The position numbers and the translations under genes were made by a program. From Orychophragmus violaceus (lineage: Eukaryota; Streptophyta; Magnoliopsida; Brassicales; Brassicaceae): DNA of 64,000 nt. The notes under the pieces are model-generated. The model was not told the origin of the DNA. It did no database searches and saw nothing but the letters and a program-made list of their open reading frames with translations. This document shows positions 20,457 through 31,292 of this stretch, one piece after another; the first letter of the stretch is position 1, and each line of letters starts with the position of its first letter. Location of the stretch: the NCBI GenBank assembly GCA_030180135.1, contig CM058239.1, positions 64,921,823-64,985,822 of the forward strand. Reading direction: 5' to 3'.

Positions 20457-22160
20457 ATTGGTTCTTAGGATTTCTTGTTTTAGATTCATGTTTAGGTTGA
20501 TTAATTTTGTTTAGAAGTGTTTTGAATCAATTACAGATAAGATAATTCACTTAAGAAACAAAATTGAATCCTAAACACACTAAAGAAATCGCAAACCGAG
20601 CTATATGACTCGTGTTAAGCGATCGGCCGAGATGATGAACCAATGACCAAGCCGTTCGTTTGGAGCGTGCGTTGGCCGGTTGCATCACTCGACCGTGAGG
20701 GGCAGGCGCAGACCGATCGCATGGCTCGGCCGAGATCGATCGGTTTGATCCAATCGGCCCGACCGCATGGATCGTAGCCACACGCGTTCTGCCGAGAGCC
20801 GAGCATCATCTCGATCGCGTCTCGGCTTGAATCGTCCCGCCTGACCCGAGCAAGCATCGTCCCGTCCCGAGCTCGACCGATCATCGACCGTCCAGCTTGC
20901 ATCCCGATCGCGTGAGGCTCGGCCGTCCGTGGATCGTGGATGGAACGCGGCTGGTCGGACATGATCCAAAAGCTAGGTCACGACCAACTCGGTTCGGTTC
21001 GTGACAAATTCGGTTCGGTTCAAGGCTCGATTTAGAATTTTAATTAAAATTGATACGTCTCGGTTTAATAAACAGATTTTAATAATTTTATTAAATCTGG
21101 TTAAGCCGGGACAAGAAATCCAATGTCGAAAGAAATATTGGATTTAGTGCCTAAACCAGGAATTTCTAATTTGATTTGGTTGGACCAAATAAATTGAGAG
21201 ATTCCGGTTTAGTAAATAACCGGTTGACAATTGTGGTCATCGTAGTAATTAAAACTTGGTTAGACCAGTTTTAATGAACCAGACCGGTTATGTCAATTAA
21301 TTGGACAATTGGGTCATGTCTTGGACATGGACCAATTCTTGGGCCTCGGGCCAAGAAGTTAAAACAATTGGGCCAGTTAATTGAGTCTTTCTTCAGATCA
21401 ATTTAAAATCTATTTTATAAAATTATAAAGTCGGTTTTAAATTAAAGTTTCCGAAATTTTATAATTAGAAAGTTTCTTAAAATAGAATTTTCTGAATTTG
21501 CGGGTTTTGGATTTTAAAGAAGTTTCTAAAGTTAGAAAGTTTCCGGTTTTAGAAAGTTTCCAATTTTAGAAAGTTTCTAAAAATAGTAGGTTTCCATAAA
21601 TAGAAAGTTTCCCGAAATAGTAATCTTCTGTTTTGGGAATAAAACTTTAAAATAAACCTACAGACCTCAAACAATATCAAGCGTTGGATGTCTTGTCCAT
21701 TCTATGTCAGCTGTTGAAGCCCATTCAATTGTATTCATGGCCTTACAGTGTGAGGGTGTCTATTTTTGCGTGGGTAAGACGGTTTGTGATTCATAAATGT
21801 CATTGGGAGTCCCAGACATTAATGATTACATGACTTTATAGTCTGGTTTTCTTGACTGGGCCATCGGGAGTCCCGGGCCTTGAGACATCAGAGTGAATTG
21901 GACCTCGGGCCCAGATTCACAACCAAGAGTTATATCACGGATATAATTAGCCGATATAGGGCTTACCGATATAAGCTAAAGTTTGGTGACGGCCAGTGGC
22001 CCACTATAATCTTAGTTATATGTGGATCTTGGAATCATTATATTCTATTGAGGGTAACTTATGTTATTGAATATAATGCGTGATTAATCATATTAAACAT
22101 AATACGAGATTAATCATATTGAACATATTAACTAAAATCCTTTTATCTTAATTTTCAGTT
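20457..22160 (+). other. Copia-B3 leader with CG-rich cassette
   Basis: A 1.7-kb leader. A GC-rich cassette (about 20615-20965) full of CGATCG/CGACCG words lies between AAACCGAGCTATATGACTCG and an AT-rich stretch ending TTTAATAAACAG. Repeated AGAAAGTTTC words follow at about 21450-21625, then a block shared with all Copia-B leaders (TTGGTGACGGCCAGTGGCCC). Minus-strand ORFs in the cassette have only compositional bias and no family resemblance. Confidence 0.7.
21465..21630 (+). repeat. AGAAAGTTTC repeat cluster
   Basis: At least five copies of AGAAAGTTTC occur. Three are nearly tandem with a 17-bp step (TTAGAAAGTTTCCGGTT, then TTAGAAAGTTTCCAATT, then TTAGAAAGTTTCTAAAA). The same cluster is in B4 (about 63595-63750) and, inverted, in B2 (about 16310-16500). 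Confidence 0.8.
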
Positions 22161-23060
22161 ATGACTAGCACAAATAATCAAAACACTTTCTCGATCCGGT
22201 CTGTCCTTGAGATGGACAAGCTGATCGGATCAAATTTCTTGACTTGGTCGCGGAACCTGAGGCTAGTCCTCAGACAGGAGAGAAAGGACTATGTTCTTGA
22301 GAGAGCTCTCCCCGTGAGGATCGGGTCCAATGCCTCCCATGCAGTATATGATGCTTGGAATAAGCATTATAATGATGCGGTAGATGTGCGTGGTCTGATA
22401 TTGGCTACCATGGACTCAGACTTGCGAAAGCAATATGAGAACATGGAGTCGCCAATAGAGATGATCAACAGCCTGAAATTGAAATTTCAGGAGCAGATAC
22501 GAGTGGAGAGATACCAGTTGGTTAAGTCTCTCACTAGCTGCAAGCTACCAAATGATAATCCGGTGAGTCCTCATGTCAGTAAAATGACAGGTTATGCTGA
22601 TAACCTGAGGAAACTGGATTATCCAGTTAGCCATGAATTGGCAACTGAGATCATTCTGCAGTCACTGCCGTCAAGCTATGATAAGTTCGTAAGGAACTAT
22701 ATCAAGAAAGGCTTAACGAAGACGTTGACTGAACTGCATGATATGCTCAAAACGGTTGAGCCAAACGTGAAGGGTAGGTTTATTAAACCTAGTATTGACA
22801 AGGGTGAAGACAAAGTTGTCCAGATTTTAAATCATGGCAAGCGTGTGTCTTCCGAGCCCAAGTCAGATACCTCTTACGTTGGTAAGTGCTGCTACTGTAA
22901 AGAGACAGGGCATTGGAAGAGAGATTGCATAAAATTCATGGAAGACGATGAGGAGTTGAAGTTAATGTATGAAACTACTTCCTCAGGTATTCATGTTATT
23001 ACTTCAAGTTCTACCTTGCAGGTATTGGATACTGGTTGTGGCACTGATATTTGCTTTTAA
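22161..23060 (+). CDS. Copia-B3 gag with protease start
   Basis: The 299-residue frame is nearly the same as B1 gag. It has the SNFLTWSRNLRLVLRQ segment near residues 24-39 and the zinc knuckle CYCKETGHWKRDC near 246-258. The codon that is a stop in B1 is CAG here, so the frame reads on through VLDTGCGTDICF (protease active-site triad DTG) before stopping at TAA 23058-23060. Gag coats RNA and particles in the cytoplasm. The differences from B1 gag include both silent and amino-acid changes. An intact gag in a pol-dead element argues for mobilisation in trans. Confidence 0.9.
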   Translation: MTSTNNQNTFSIRSVLEMDKLIGSNFLTWSRNLRLVLRQERKDYVLERALPVRIGSNASHAVYDAWNKHYNDAVDVRGLILATMDSDLRKQYENMESPIEMINSLKLKFQEQIRVERYQLVKSLTSCKLPNDNPVSPHVSKMTGYADNLRKLDYPVSHELATEIILQSLPSSYDKFVRNYIKKGLTKTLTELHDMLKTVEPNVKGRFIKPSIDKGEDKVVQILNHGKRVSSEPKSDTSYVGKCCYCKETGHWKRDCIKFMEDDEELKLMYETTSSGIHVITSSSTLQVLDTGCGTDICF

Positions 23061-25780
23061 TATGCAGAGCCTAAGCAACAGTAGAACGTTGAAGGAAGGA
23101 CAAGTGGAACTGCATGTCTGGAAGGAGCTATGGATGCTGCCTCAGTCATAGGGTTTTTCACTTGTAGATGCCTTCAAGGCTTGGTTTTGTATTAAGTAAT
23201 TGCTACAATGTATCTGCTTTAAGCAGAGTTGTCTTTCATTTTCTTGTAAGAATTTGAATGTTTTTCATTTTGATAAAAGACAAGTTTTTGTTCTTTTGAT
23301 CTTAATGAAATATTAATTGTAGCACCCTATTCATGGAATGGGTTTTATATCTTAAACCAAAGAGTGCCTAAATGCAACATAAATACCGAATTGCTTTAAA
23401 TCTGATGTATTAAACCTGATTTTACTTGGCATAAATGTTTTGGTCAAATAGAGTAAGTCGGATTCAGAAACCCCATAGTTATGGACTTTTGGGCTCATTT
23501 GAATGGATATCTTATGAGACTTGAATTCTGCTTACTGGACCAAAAGTAAAGGGCCCATCTTAGCCGAGCTAGAGAAAGGCCCAAAGGCTTATTGGACCTG
23601 GAACATACTCATGTATGTGGCCCAATGAGCAGTAATGCCAGAGAAAATCTCACGTACTTCATTGTCTCTACTGATTACTTCAGTGAGTGTGACTGTGTTC
23701 ATTTGATGAGACACAAGTCGGAATTCTTTGACATGGTCGAAAGAGTTCCAGAATGAAGTATAAGATCTGAATGACAAAAGTATTAAGACTCTGGATTGAA
23801 ATCAAGAGTGAGAATACTTAAGTCATTGATTATGTGATCATCTGAATGAGTGTGAAATCGTTTCACAGCTCATTTCTCCTGAAAACCTGAAGGTGTTTCT
23901 GTGAGAAAGAATCAAATCTTATAAGAAATGATTAAAGATGAATCACACGAATCTTCCATGATATTTTAAGAATAATGCTCTAGAAATATCTAAGTTTACG
24001 CTAAAATAGTTCCACAAATATCAGTTGAAAGACACCACGTTAATGTGGATTGGAATCGATCCAAATTTGTCTTTACTGAGTATTTGTAGTTGTGCTACTT
24101 CGCTGGTTGTCCTAGAGAAACTAAGGCTTGTTACTTTTACGTCCAATCTGTTTTCTAAGAAGGGAAGTTATTTTCCAAGAAGAACAGTGGGAGTAAAAGC
24201 ATAACTTGAAGTTTTCTCAAGGAAACCAAGGCTCGGTACTTTTACGACCATTCTGTTTTCTAAGAAGGGAAGTTATTTTCCAAGAAGAACAGTGGGAGTA
24301 AAAGCATAACTCGAAGTTTTCTCAAGGAAACCAAGGCTCGGTACTTTTACGACCATTCTGTTTTCTAAGAAGGGAAGTTACTTTCCAAGAAGAACAGTGG
24401 GAGTAAAAGTACAACTCGAAGAAATTCGAGAAATACAGGAGGCTGCTTAACCTATTGAGGGAGAGCAGCGGAAGGATTTACAGATTTCTGTAGAATCTAC
24501 ACCTGTGGAGCCTGAACTTCGCAGATATGAAAGAATCAGTCACTAATCCGAGAGTGAATTCTCGTCATTAGTTTAGCCTGATGATCATTGAATGTTCGCA
24601 TGATCTGATGATCATTGAAAGCGACAAATCTGCGAAATCCTAGGAAGCGAAAGTGAGCCCAGACTCCGAAGAATTACATTTTGTGTAAGTTGGCTTCATC
24701 GATCCATTCATGGATGGAAGCAAACATATCGGAGTTGGAATCTTCGCTCTGTTGAAGTAGTCAAAGTTTTGACTTGAACAGGAACGAAGCGGAACTGTAT
24801 GTTTACTAATAGATTAGTGGGAGCAATATTGCATTTCTCAAAGTGTATGTCGATGACATACTGATTCTCGGATATAACGTCCCAATGCTGTAGTCGGTAA
24901 AGGACTAGCTTGGGAGTTGGTTTAATGATTGACATGGGTAAAGCCACGTAGTTTTTGGATTTCGGATCTAAAGATAGAGATCCAAAAGAGCTGGTAGGAC
25001 AAAGTCAGGATTCTTAAATTGACAAAGTCCTACACGTTTTCAGCAATCCAAGAAGGGTTTTATGCAAATGTCACATGGCATTAAGTTAAGCAAGATACAT
25101 TATCCTACGATAACTGCTGAGCTTAAATGCATGGATAGGATTCCATATGCTTCGGCAATTGGATCTATCATGTATGCCATGACACGTACTTGTTTTGATA
25201 TTGCTTTAATGTTAAGCAAGACAAGTAAAGACCAGTCAAATCCAGCAAAGAATCACTGGATTGCCGTAAAGAATATTCTAAAGTATTTGAAGAATACTAA
25301 GGATAAGTTCTTTAGGTAAAGAAGAAAGTGAGGTGCTACAAGTCGATAGAGTCTGAAAGGCAAGTTTCCAACAGACAAAGATGATTTCCGGTCACAGTCC
25401 GGTTATGTCTTGTGTTTGTTTGGCGGTGCACGGCACTGTTGCTGACTCCATGACTTAAACTGAATATTTCGCAGCTTGGGAAGCAGCGAAAGAGGTTGTT
25501 TGGAAAGAAGAGTTCATCACTGAACTTGATGTGAATCCCAACATAGATGAGACTAGCTGCACATCAGAGGTCCAAACAACTTGAGGATAGGTATAACCTA
25601 TTCCATAAGATAAATGACAGAGATGTTAAGTAGATCAGCAAGTTTCATCGAATGAGAACGTTGCTAATCTATTAACGAAGCCACTCCTTAGGCCTAAGCA
25701 CGAGTCTCGGACTGTAGCTGTAGGATAAGTGAAATTAAGATGTAGTCTTGATTTCAGTGGGAGTTATTAAAGGGCTTTAT
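23061..25780 (+). pseudogene. Copia-B3 pol remnant
   Basis: Degenerate pol without any long frame. Recognisable relics are NMQSLSNSRTLKEGQ (after protease), YVDDILILG near 24845-24870, PYASAIGSIMYAMTRT near 25145-25190, NHWIAVKNILKYLKNTKDKF near 25252-25310 and an RNase H tail near 25500-25730. The total is about 2.7 kb, well short of a normal ~3.5-4 kb, so internal deletions have occurred. The same relics in the same state are found in B1. Confidence 0.72.
24107..24421 (+). repeat. Three tandem copies of a ~105-bp block in B3 pol remnant
   Basis: Units start near 24107, 24212 and 24317. Each contains AGAAGGGAAGTTA(T/C)TTTCCAA and AACAGTGGGAGTAAAAG. B1 has a single copy at the corresponding place (about 18560-18680), so the expansion happened after the two lineages split. 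Confidence 0.85.
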
Positions 25781-26599
25781 TTAGTTATTTGATATGTTCT
25801 TGTAAAACATTTATGATGTTTAATGAAATTATTATTTCAAGATTATTTTAACTGTGATGAAATAATCGTTCCAAAATGATATGAACCATTTTATAGGTCA
25901 TCGAAGTAAATGACTTGATCTTGAGTCATCAAAGTCATTTAGCTTGATCATAAGACCCTATATTTGATAGATGGTTTATATCATCCTGTCCCTAGTCGAA
26001 GGTTGTTGAAATTGGAACACCAACAACCGTGTGAGACTGGATTGGTACGTGACTTATGACAAAGTCTTAGTGTGTCATAGATGCGCGGCATCAAAGTCAG
26101 TACATAGGTGTATGTTGGGGAACATACGACCGGACAAGACCCGATTATAAGAACTCTTCAGGATATTTATATCTGTGTCATAAGAGATTCTTACTACGAC
26201 TATAGAGTATAGTCCTTAGACCTGAGTTCGCATGCATGTGACTGCACATGGACTGATGCACTTTGATCATTGTCTAACGCTATCGTTCTGCGATAGTTAT
26301 AAGGACCTTGTTTGGGTACATTATGAAATGAGTAGTTTACAGTGATGGAACAAGACGGAATTTGTCCCTCCAATATAAATGGAGTGAATATCTCTAGGCC
26401 AATCGGAGATTTGAATACTGGAAAATGCATGGCCATGCTCAAACGGACTGTCCCGAGTCGTTTGGATTGTCAGTATCAAATCAGAGTCCGATGAACAAGA
26501 TTAGGCTTTATAAGGATGACACTAATCTTTCCTTATGACTAATCGAGATATTGAGACAAAAGGATTATGAATACAGAGATTCCAGTACAAGTGGGAGAT
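25781..26599 (+). other. Copia-B3 3' untranslated region and polypurine tract
   Basis: An untranslated 3' region collinear with the B2 arms (14292-15087), ending with the polypurine tract AAGTGGGAGAT just before the LTR. An 80-codon antisense ORF here (26200-26442) is not supported as a gene. Confidence 0.75.
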
Positions 26600-27237
26600 T
26601 GTTGGAATTGTGTCCAGTAATCTCGGTACTGTCTCTAGAAAGTAAGAGTATGTCAATGATCAGACATAAGTCATATAATGCTGGGGGTCATGATGGCTTG
26701 CTAGAGTCCGCTCATGATCTATAAGTCTTGGACTTATTGCCTTTATTATATGATCCCATATGGGTCACACGCCTAAGCTAACGGGAAAATACGAAGGAAC
26801 GGCTTAGCAGAAGTACGGTAAAAGTGCTAGGAATTTACTGTATCAAGAGAGTCTAAAGGGCCTGATTAAATCCATGGGATTTAATCAGAACTGAGAATTG
26901 GGCCCAAAAGCCCATGAGAACTAGGAGAGATTTTAATGAATAAAATCAGACCTAGGTCTCTAATTTTCCTCAGCCTTTTTGCGCCTCCCAGCCTCTCTTC
27001 TGCGCCTCCTCTCCTTGCTGGTCTAGCAGCCAAATTCCCGGTGTGCGTGTGTGAGCCTTTGGAGGATCCATCCCTTGGTGGTTCTGCTGATCTCTGACCT
27101 GTTCTATCTCCTTCCGCTGCATAAACAGGTAAAAGGTGAGATCTATATTGTTTCTATTCAAGAGAACCTAGATCTGGCATGTTTAGGATCAATTAATCTG
27201 ATGAGTTGAATCAGGATTAACACCAAAAGATCCTTCA
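26600..27237 (+). repeat. 3' LTR of Copia-B3
   Basis: Length 638 bp, ending CCTTCA before the catca duplication. Confidence 0.93.
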
Positions 27238-27242
27238 CATCA

Positions 27243-28258
27243 GAGGTCCAAACACCTTGAGGGTAGGTATAACCTATTCCGTGAGATAAATGACAGAGGT
27301 GTTAAGTAGATCAGCAAGTTTCAACGAATGAGAACGTTGCTAATCTATTAACGAAGCCACTCCTTAGGCCTAAGCACAAGTCGCGGACTGTAGCTGTAGG
27401 ATAAGTGATATTAAGATGTAGTCTTAATTTCAGTGGGAGTTTGTAAAGGGCTTTATTTAGTTGTTTTGAAAGGTTCATGTAAACATAATATTTTATGTTT
27501 ATGAAATCTATGATTTCTGGATTATTTTAACTGTGATATAAATAATCGTTCCAAAATGATTCATGTCATTATATATGGGCCATCGAAGTACATGAGTAGA
27601 CTTGATCCTGAAACCCCATATTTAAAGAAATGACATAAATCATAGTGTCCATAGTCGAAGGTTGTTGAAATTGGAACACCAACAACCACTTGAGACTAGA
27701 TTGTGTTGAGACTTATGACCAAGTTTCGAGGGGTCATAGATGCGCGGCATCAAAGTCGACACATAGGTATATGTAGGGGAGCATATGACCGGACATGGCC
27801 CGCTGATGAGAACTCTACAAGATATTAATATCTGTGTCATAAGAGGTTCTCATATACGACTATAGAGTGTAGTCCTTAGACCTGAGTTCGCATGCATGTG
27901 GCTGCACATGGAGTGATGCGCTTTGATCATTGTCTAACGCTGTTTCGTAACTGGGAGCTATAAGGACCTTGGTTGGGAGTATTATAAAGTGTGTAGTTCA
28001 CAGTTATGGAACAAGATGGGATTTGTCCCTGCCGTTTAACGGAGGTAATATCTCTAGGCCAATCGGAGACTTGATAGCTGGTAAGAGAGTGGCCACTCCC
28101 AAACGGACTTGCCCAAGTCGTTTGCATTGTCAGTATCAAATCTGTTCCGATAAACATGGTCTGGCTATATAAGGATGACACGCATCTTGCCTTATGCCAG
28201 ATTGAGATATTGAGACAAAAGGATTAGGGAATGTAGGATTCCAGTACAAGTGGGAGAT
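27243..28258 (+). other. Copia-B1 RNase H tail relic and 3' region
   Basis: Continues B1 after the B3 insertion. A degraded RNase H end (about 27243-27420, collinear with 25560-25740) is followed by a 3' untranslated region more diverged than those of B2/B3, and by the polypurine tract AAGTGGGAGAT at about 28248-28258. Confidence 0.7.
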
Positions 28259-28904
28259 TGTTGGGAATGTCCTGAAATCTACCGTACTATCTCTAGAAAG
28301 TATGATAAGTGTCGAGATCAGACATAAGTCATAAATACTGGGTGATCATGATGACTTGCTAGAGCCCGCTCATGATCTATAAGTTTAGGACTTATTACCA
28401 GTATTGTATGATCCCTAAGGGTCACACACCATAGCTAACGGGAAAGTTAAAATGGAATTAATACAGTAAGATGCAAGGCATTTACTGTATTTGTACAGAG
28501 AATTGGGCCAGACAAAAGACAGTCTTTTGTCTGATTTGGGCCTTGGGCCCAAAAACCTAATGAGCCATTAGTTTAATTACTTGGGCCCATATAAGGAAGA
28601 GGAGAGGCGCAGGAAGCCCTAATGCTTCTGCTTCTGCGATTTTTCACCTGAGTCTTCCTCTCTCTCTCTGTTGTTCCAGCTTGGTCTAGCAGCCTGATCC
28701 GTAGCTTGTAAGAGTGTGGATACCTGAGGAGGAGCCGGTTCTCATCAGCTCTTGCAGATCTCGATATTCCATTGATTAATCCGCTGCAATCATAAGGTAA
28801 TGATCCTGATCTGTTTATGATTCAACTGCAATCACCTAGATCCTTGATGATTATGTGCTAGGTTGTAACCTGTGAATTACACCATGAATGAACATAATCC
28901 TTCA
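28259..28904 (+). repeat. 3' LTR of Copia-B1
   Basis: 646 bp, TGTTGGGAATG to CCTTCA, followed by the cctct duplication at 28905-28909. Confidence 0.92.
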
Positions 28905-30100
28905 CCTCTCCTGTGGGGGTTACGAGTTTGATTCCTACCCCGGAGCCGTGTTTGGATGAGGCTCCGTCTACATGGAGAGTCCAATGTTCGTATTGATTTT
29001 TCTGCTCCGGAGCCATGGGGGGGGGAGCTCGATAATGAAGTCTGCTAGGACCTGGGCTTTAGCGCTCGTTCTGGTCCGGTACTCGATATCGTACTCGCTT
29101 AATTCGATTGCCCATTTGGCTAGTCTGCCGAATTGGCTCGGACTATGGAGTATAGTTCGTATGGGCTGCGACATCATCACTACTATGGCGTGTGACTGGA
29201 AGTACGGCCTAAGCTTTCTTGCCGCCATCACTACTGCGAGTGCGAGCTTCTCCATTGCTGGGTACCTCGTCTCTGCGTCTATGAGCGTTTTGCTCACGTA
29301 GTATATGGGCTTTTGCTCGTTTTGTTCCTCGCGGACCAGGACTGCACTAACGGCGGCGGGCGAGGTTGCGATGTAAAGATACAATGGCTCGCCCTCCACT
29401 GGTTTGGCTAGTATTGGAGGTTTGCTGAGGTATTTCTTGAGCTCGTTTAGGGCGTTTTCACAGCTCCCGTCCCATTGGAACTCCCGGTTTCCTCTGAGGA
29501 GGTTGTAAAATGGTAGGCACTTGTCCGTAGACCGAGAGATGAAGCGATTTAGAGCTGCTATCCGTCCTGTTAGTCTTTGCACTTCCCTTTTGTTTTTCGG
29601 GGAAGGCATTTCTAGGAAGGTTGTTATTTGTTTTGGGTTAGCTTCGATCCCTCGCTCTCTTACGAGGTACCCGAGGAATTCTCCCGAAGGTACTCCGAAA
29701 GAGCACTTGGCGGGGTTGAGCTTCATCCCGTATTGGTTTAGGATTTTGAAGCATTCCTGGAGCTGTTCTATGTTGTCACTTTCTTTGGATGATTTTACGA
29801 GCATGTCTTCAATGTAGACCTCCATTGACTTTCCGAGCTGATTGGCGAACATTTTATTCACCAACCTCTGGTAGGTAGCTCCGGCGTTCTTCAGCCCAAA
29901 AGGCATCACCTTGTAGCAGTAGGTTCCGCGGTCGGTTATGAAGGCCGTTTTTTCTTGATCCTCTGGGTTCATGAGGATTTGGTTGTACCCAGAGAACGCG
30001 TCCATAAAGGATAGTAGTTCGTGTCCGGCGGTGGCTTCCGCCAGACGGTCTATATGTGGTAGTGGAAAGCTATCCTTTGGGCATGATTTATTCAAGTCTA
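28905..30100 (-). pseudogene. Tat-1 RT (rest), RNase H and start of second RNase H
   Basis: The minus-strand frame continues from the RT start at 48470 (break between FTD and LNKSCPKDSF). It has the RT palm (FMDAFSGYNQI near residue 32 of the 375-codon ORF 28968-30095), thumb, and Ty3 RNase H (KPIYYVSKTLIDAETRYPAMEK, AVVMAARKLRPYFQSH, VLADFIIE). The RT motif that is normally YVDD reads YIED here (near 29807-29818), a substitution at a catalytic aspartate. A run of nine Gs near 29017-29025 shifts the frame just before the second RNase H, whose opening (LHVDGASSKHGSGVGI) follows in another frame and is cut at 28909 by Copia-B1. Confidence 0.86.
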
Positions 30101-31292
30101 TTATAGGTTCTAAGTTTTACCCTATTCTAAACTGCAAGTGCACAGTATCGTCAAAGTAGTATATAGGGTTATCGAATCCACAGGGACACTAGGTCTCAAT
30201 AGATCAGAACAGTAGAGAATAATACTAGAAATAAGCAGATGGTGAAGTAAATAAATTGCGAAGCATGAAAGTAAACAGTAGCAAGTTGGTTGTGAAAGCA
30301 ATAAACTAAAAGCGTCAAGCCTAGGGTATTCTCAGGAAATCAGACAAGCAGACATGTTAATCAGTCAGGATCAAATTAAACTCAGTTCTAGAACTCAAAT
30401 CACGTAAATAGAATTAACCAAATCTCTTTGCGAAAACTCTCTAAGTCTAAGTGCAGTAACCCAAATCTCTTTGCAATTACTAACAGATTAAACTAGCATT
30501 AAGTTCAAGTTCGATATGTTCACAATTAAACTAAACCAAATCTCTTTGCGAATAATTTAATTGCTCAACCTAAATAGTTCAGATTATAAAACACACTCTC
30601 GTGTCGAATTTAGCAACCTAAGATCTAGATTCTAATTGATCAGGTTAGAACTAGCATTAAGCACAATTTAGTTTGAAGAACATTCTAATCATATGAATCC
30701 TTAACTGAATTAAACAAGTCTAGCAAGTCATCAAACCCTAATGAGAAACCCTAAACTTAACTATGGATCTACTCAGACATGATTGATGAAAACATAATCA
30801 TAGAAATAATAGATTGCATATAAGAGAATAAAATATCAAAGGGGTTCGAAATCTTCTCCAAAATAAGTGAATACAGGAAATAGATCAGCCCCAAAATCTC
30901 TAAAAATCTCTTAGCTCTAAGTATGAAAGCGTAAGTAAATTAAACACCAAAATCCTCTATATATAGGCCTAATCTCGGCTGGGGCTTCTGTGTAAATACT
31001 GGAACTTTTCTGGGCCTCTTTGAAAATCTTCATAACTTGGTAAACCGACTCGTACGGCCCATCTCGCTAGTGTGTCGACCGATGCACAAGGTGTGTCGGT
31101 CGATGTTTGATCAATAAATCGGACAGTGAGTTAAGCTCTCGGCCAAAACGTCCCAAAAGTCCCAAAATGCTCCAAATATCTCCAATTAGCTCCAAACCTG
31201 ATTAAACCTGTAGAAGACTCTAAACGAACACAAAAGACACTAAAAACACATCTATATCATGGTATAAAATGGGTAAAAACCATGATATATCA
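30101..31292 (-). repeat. Athila LTR 1 (3' LTR of left copy)
   Basis: Starts TTATAGG instead of TGATAGG (plus sense) and ends ATATATCA. It contains three CCAAATCTCTTTGC words (30418, 30461, 30536), a minus-strand TATA box (CTATATATAG at about 30957-30966), the paired CGAYCG module (31076 and 31097) and an 11-bp stem pair (31253-31263 with 31279-31289). Confidence 0.93.

Larger units (their letters stand above)
19805..27237 (+). mobile_element. Copia-B3, complete gag-only Ty1/copia element
   Basis: Perfect target duplication catca (19800-19804 and 27238-27242). The LTRs are each exactly 638 bp and differ at two places that I can see (a C/A and an A/G). It is 7.4 kb long with primer site, leader, open gag and a decayed pol of about 2.7 kb. 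It lies inside the pol remnant of its older relative B1. Confidence 0.93.
8315..28904 (+). mobile_element. Copia-B1, gag-only Ty1/copia element with two nested relatives
   Basis: Flanked by the perfect duplication cctct (8310-8314, 28905-28909). The two LTRs are each exactly 646 bp. The primer site is tRNA-Met type. Its own sequence is 8315-12198, 18104-19804 and 27238-28904, about 7.2 kb. Inside are inverted Copia-B2 (12199-18103) and Copia-B3 (19805-27237). Gag is open, and the rest of pol is a decayed remnant. By eye I see only about three LTR differences (start TA for TG, one A/C, one T/C), so the insertion is recent. Confidence 0.9.

Noticed and set aside
20615..20969. Minus-strand ORFs of 94-115 codons in the Copia-B3 leader
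   Set aside because: Overlapping frames stay open only because of CGATCG-rich composition. There is no family resemblance and no counterpart in B1 or B2.
21465..21630. Heat-shock elements in the Copia-B leader
   Set aside because: The words have GAA and TTC separated by three bases, not the two-base spacing of heat-shock elements, and they lie in the leader, not the promoter.
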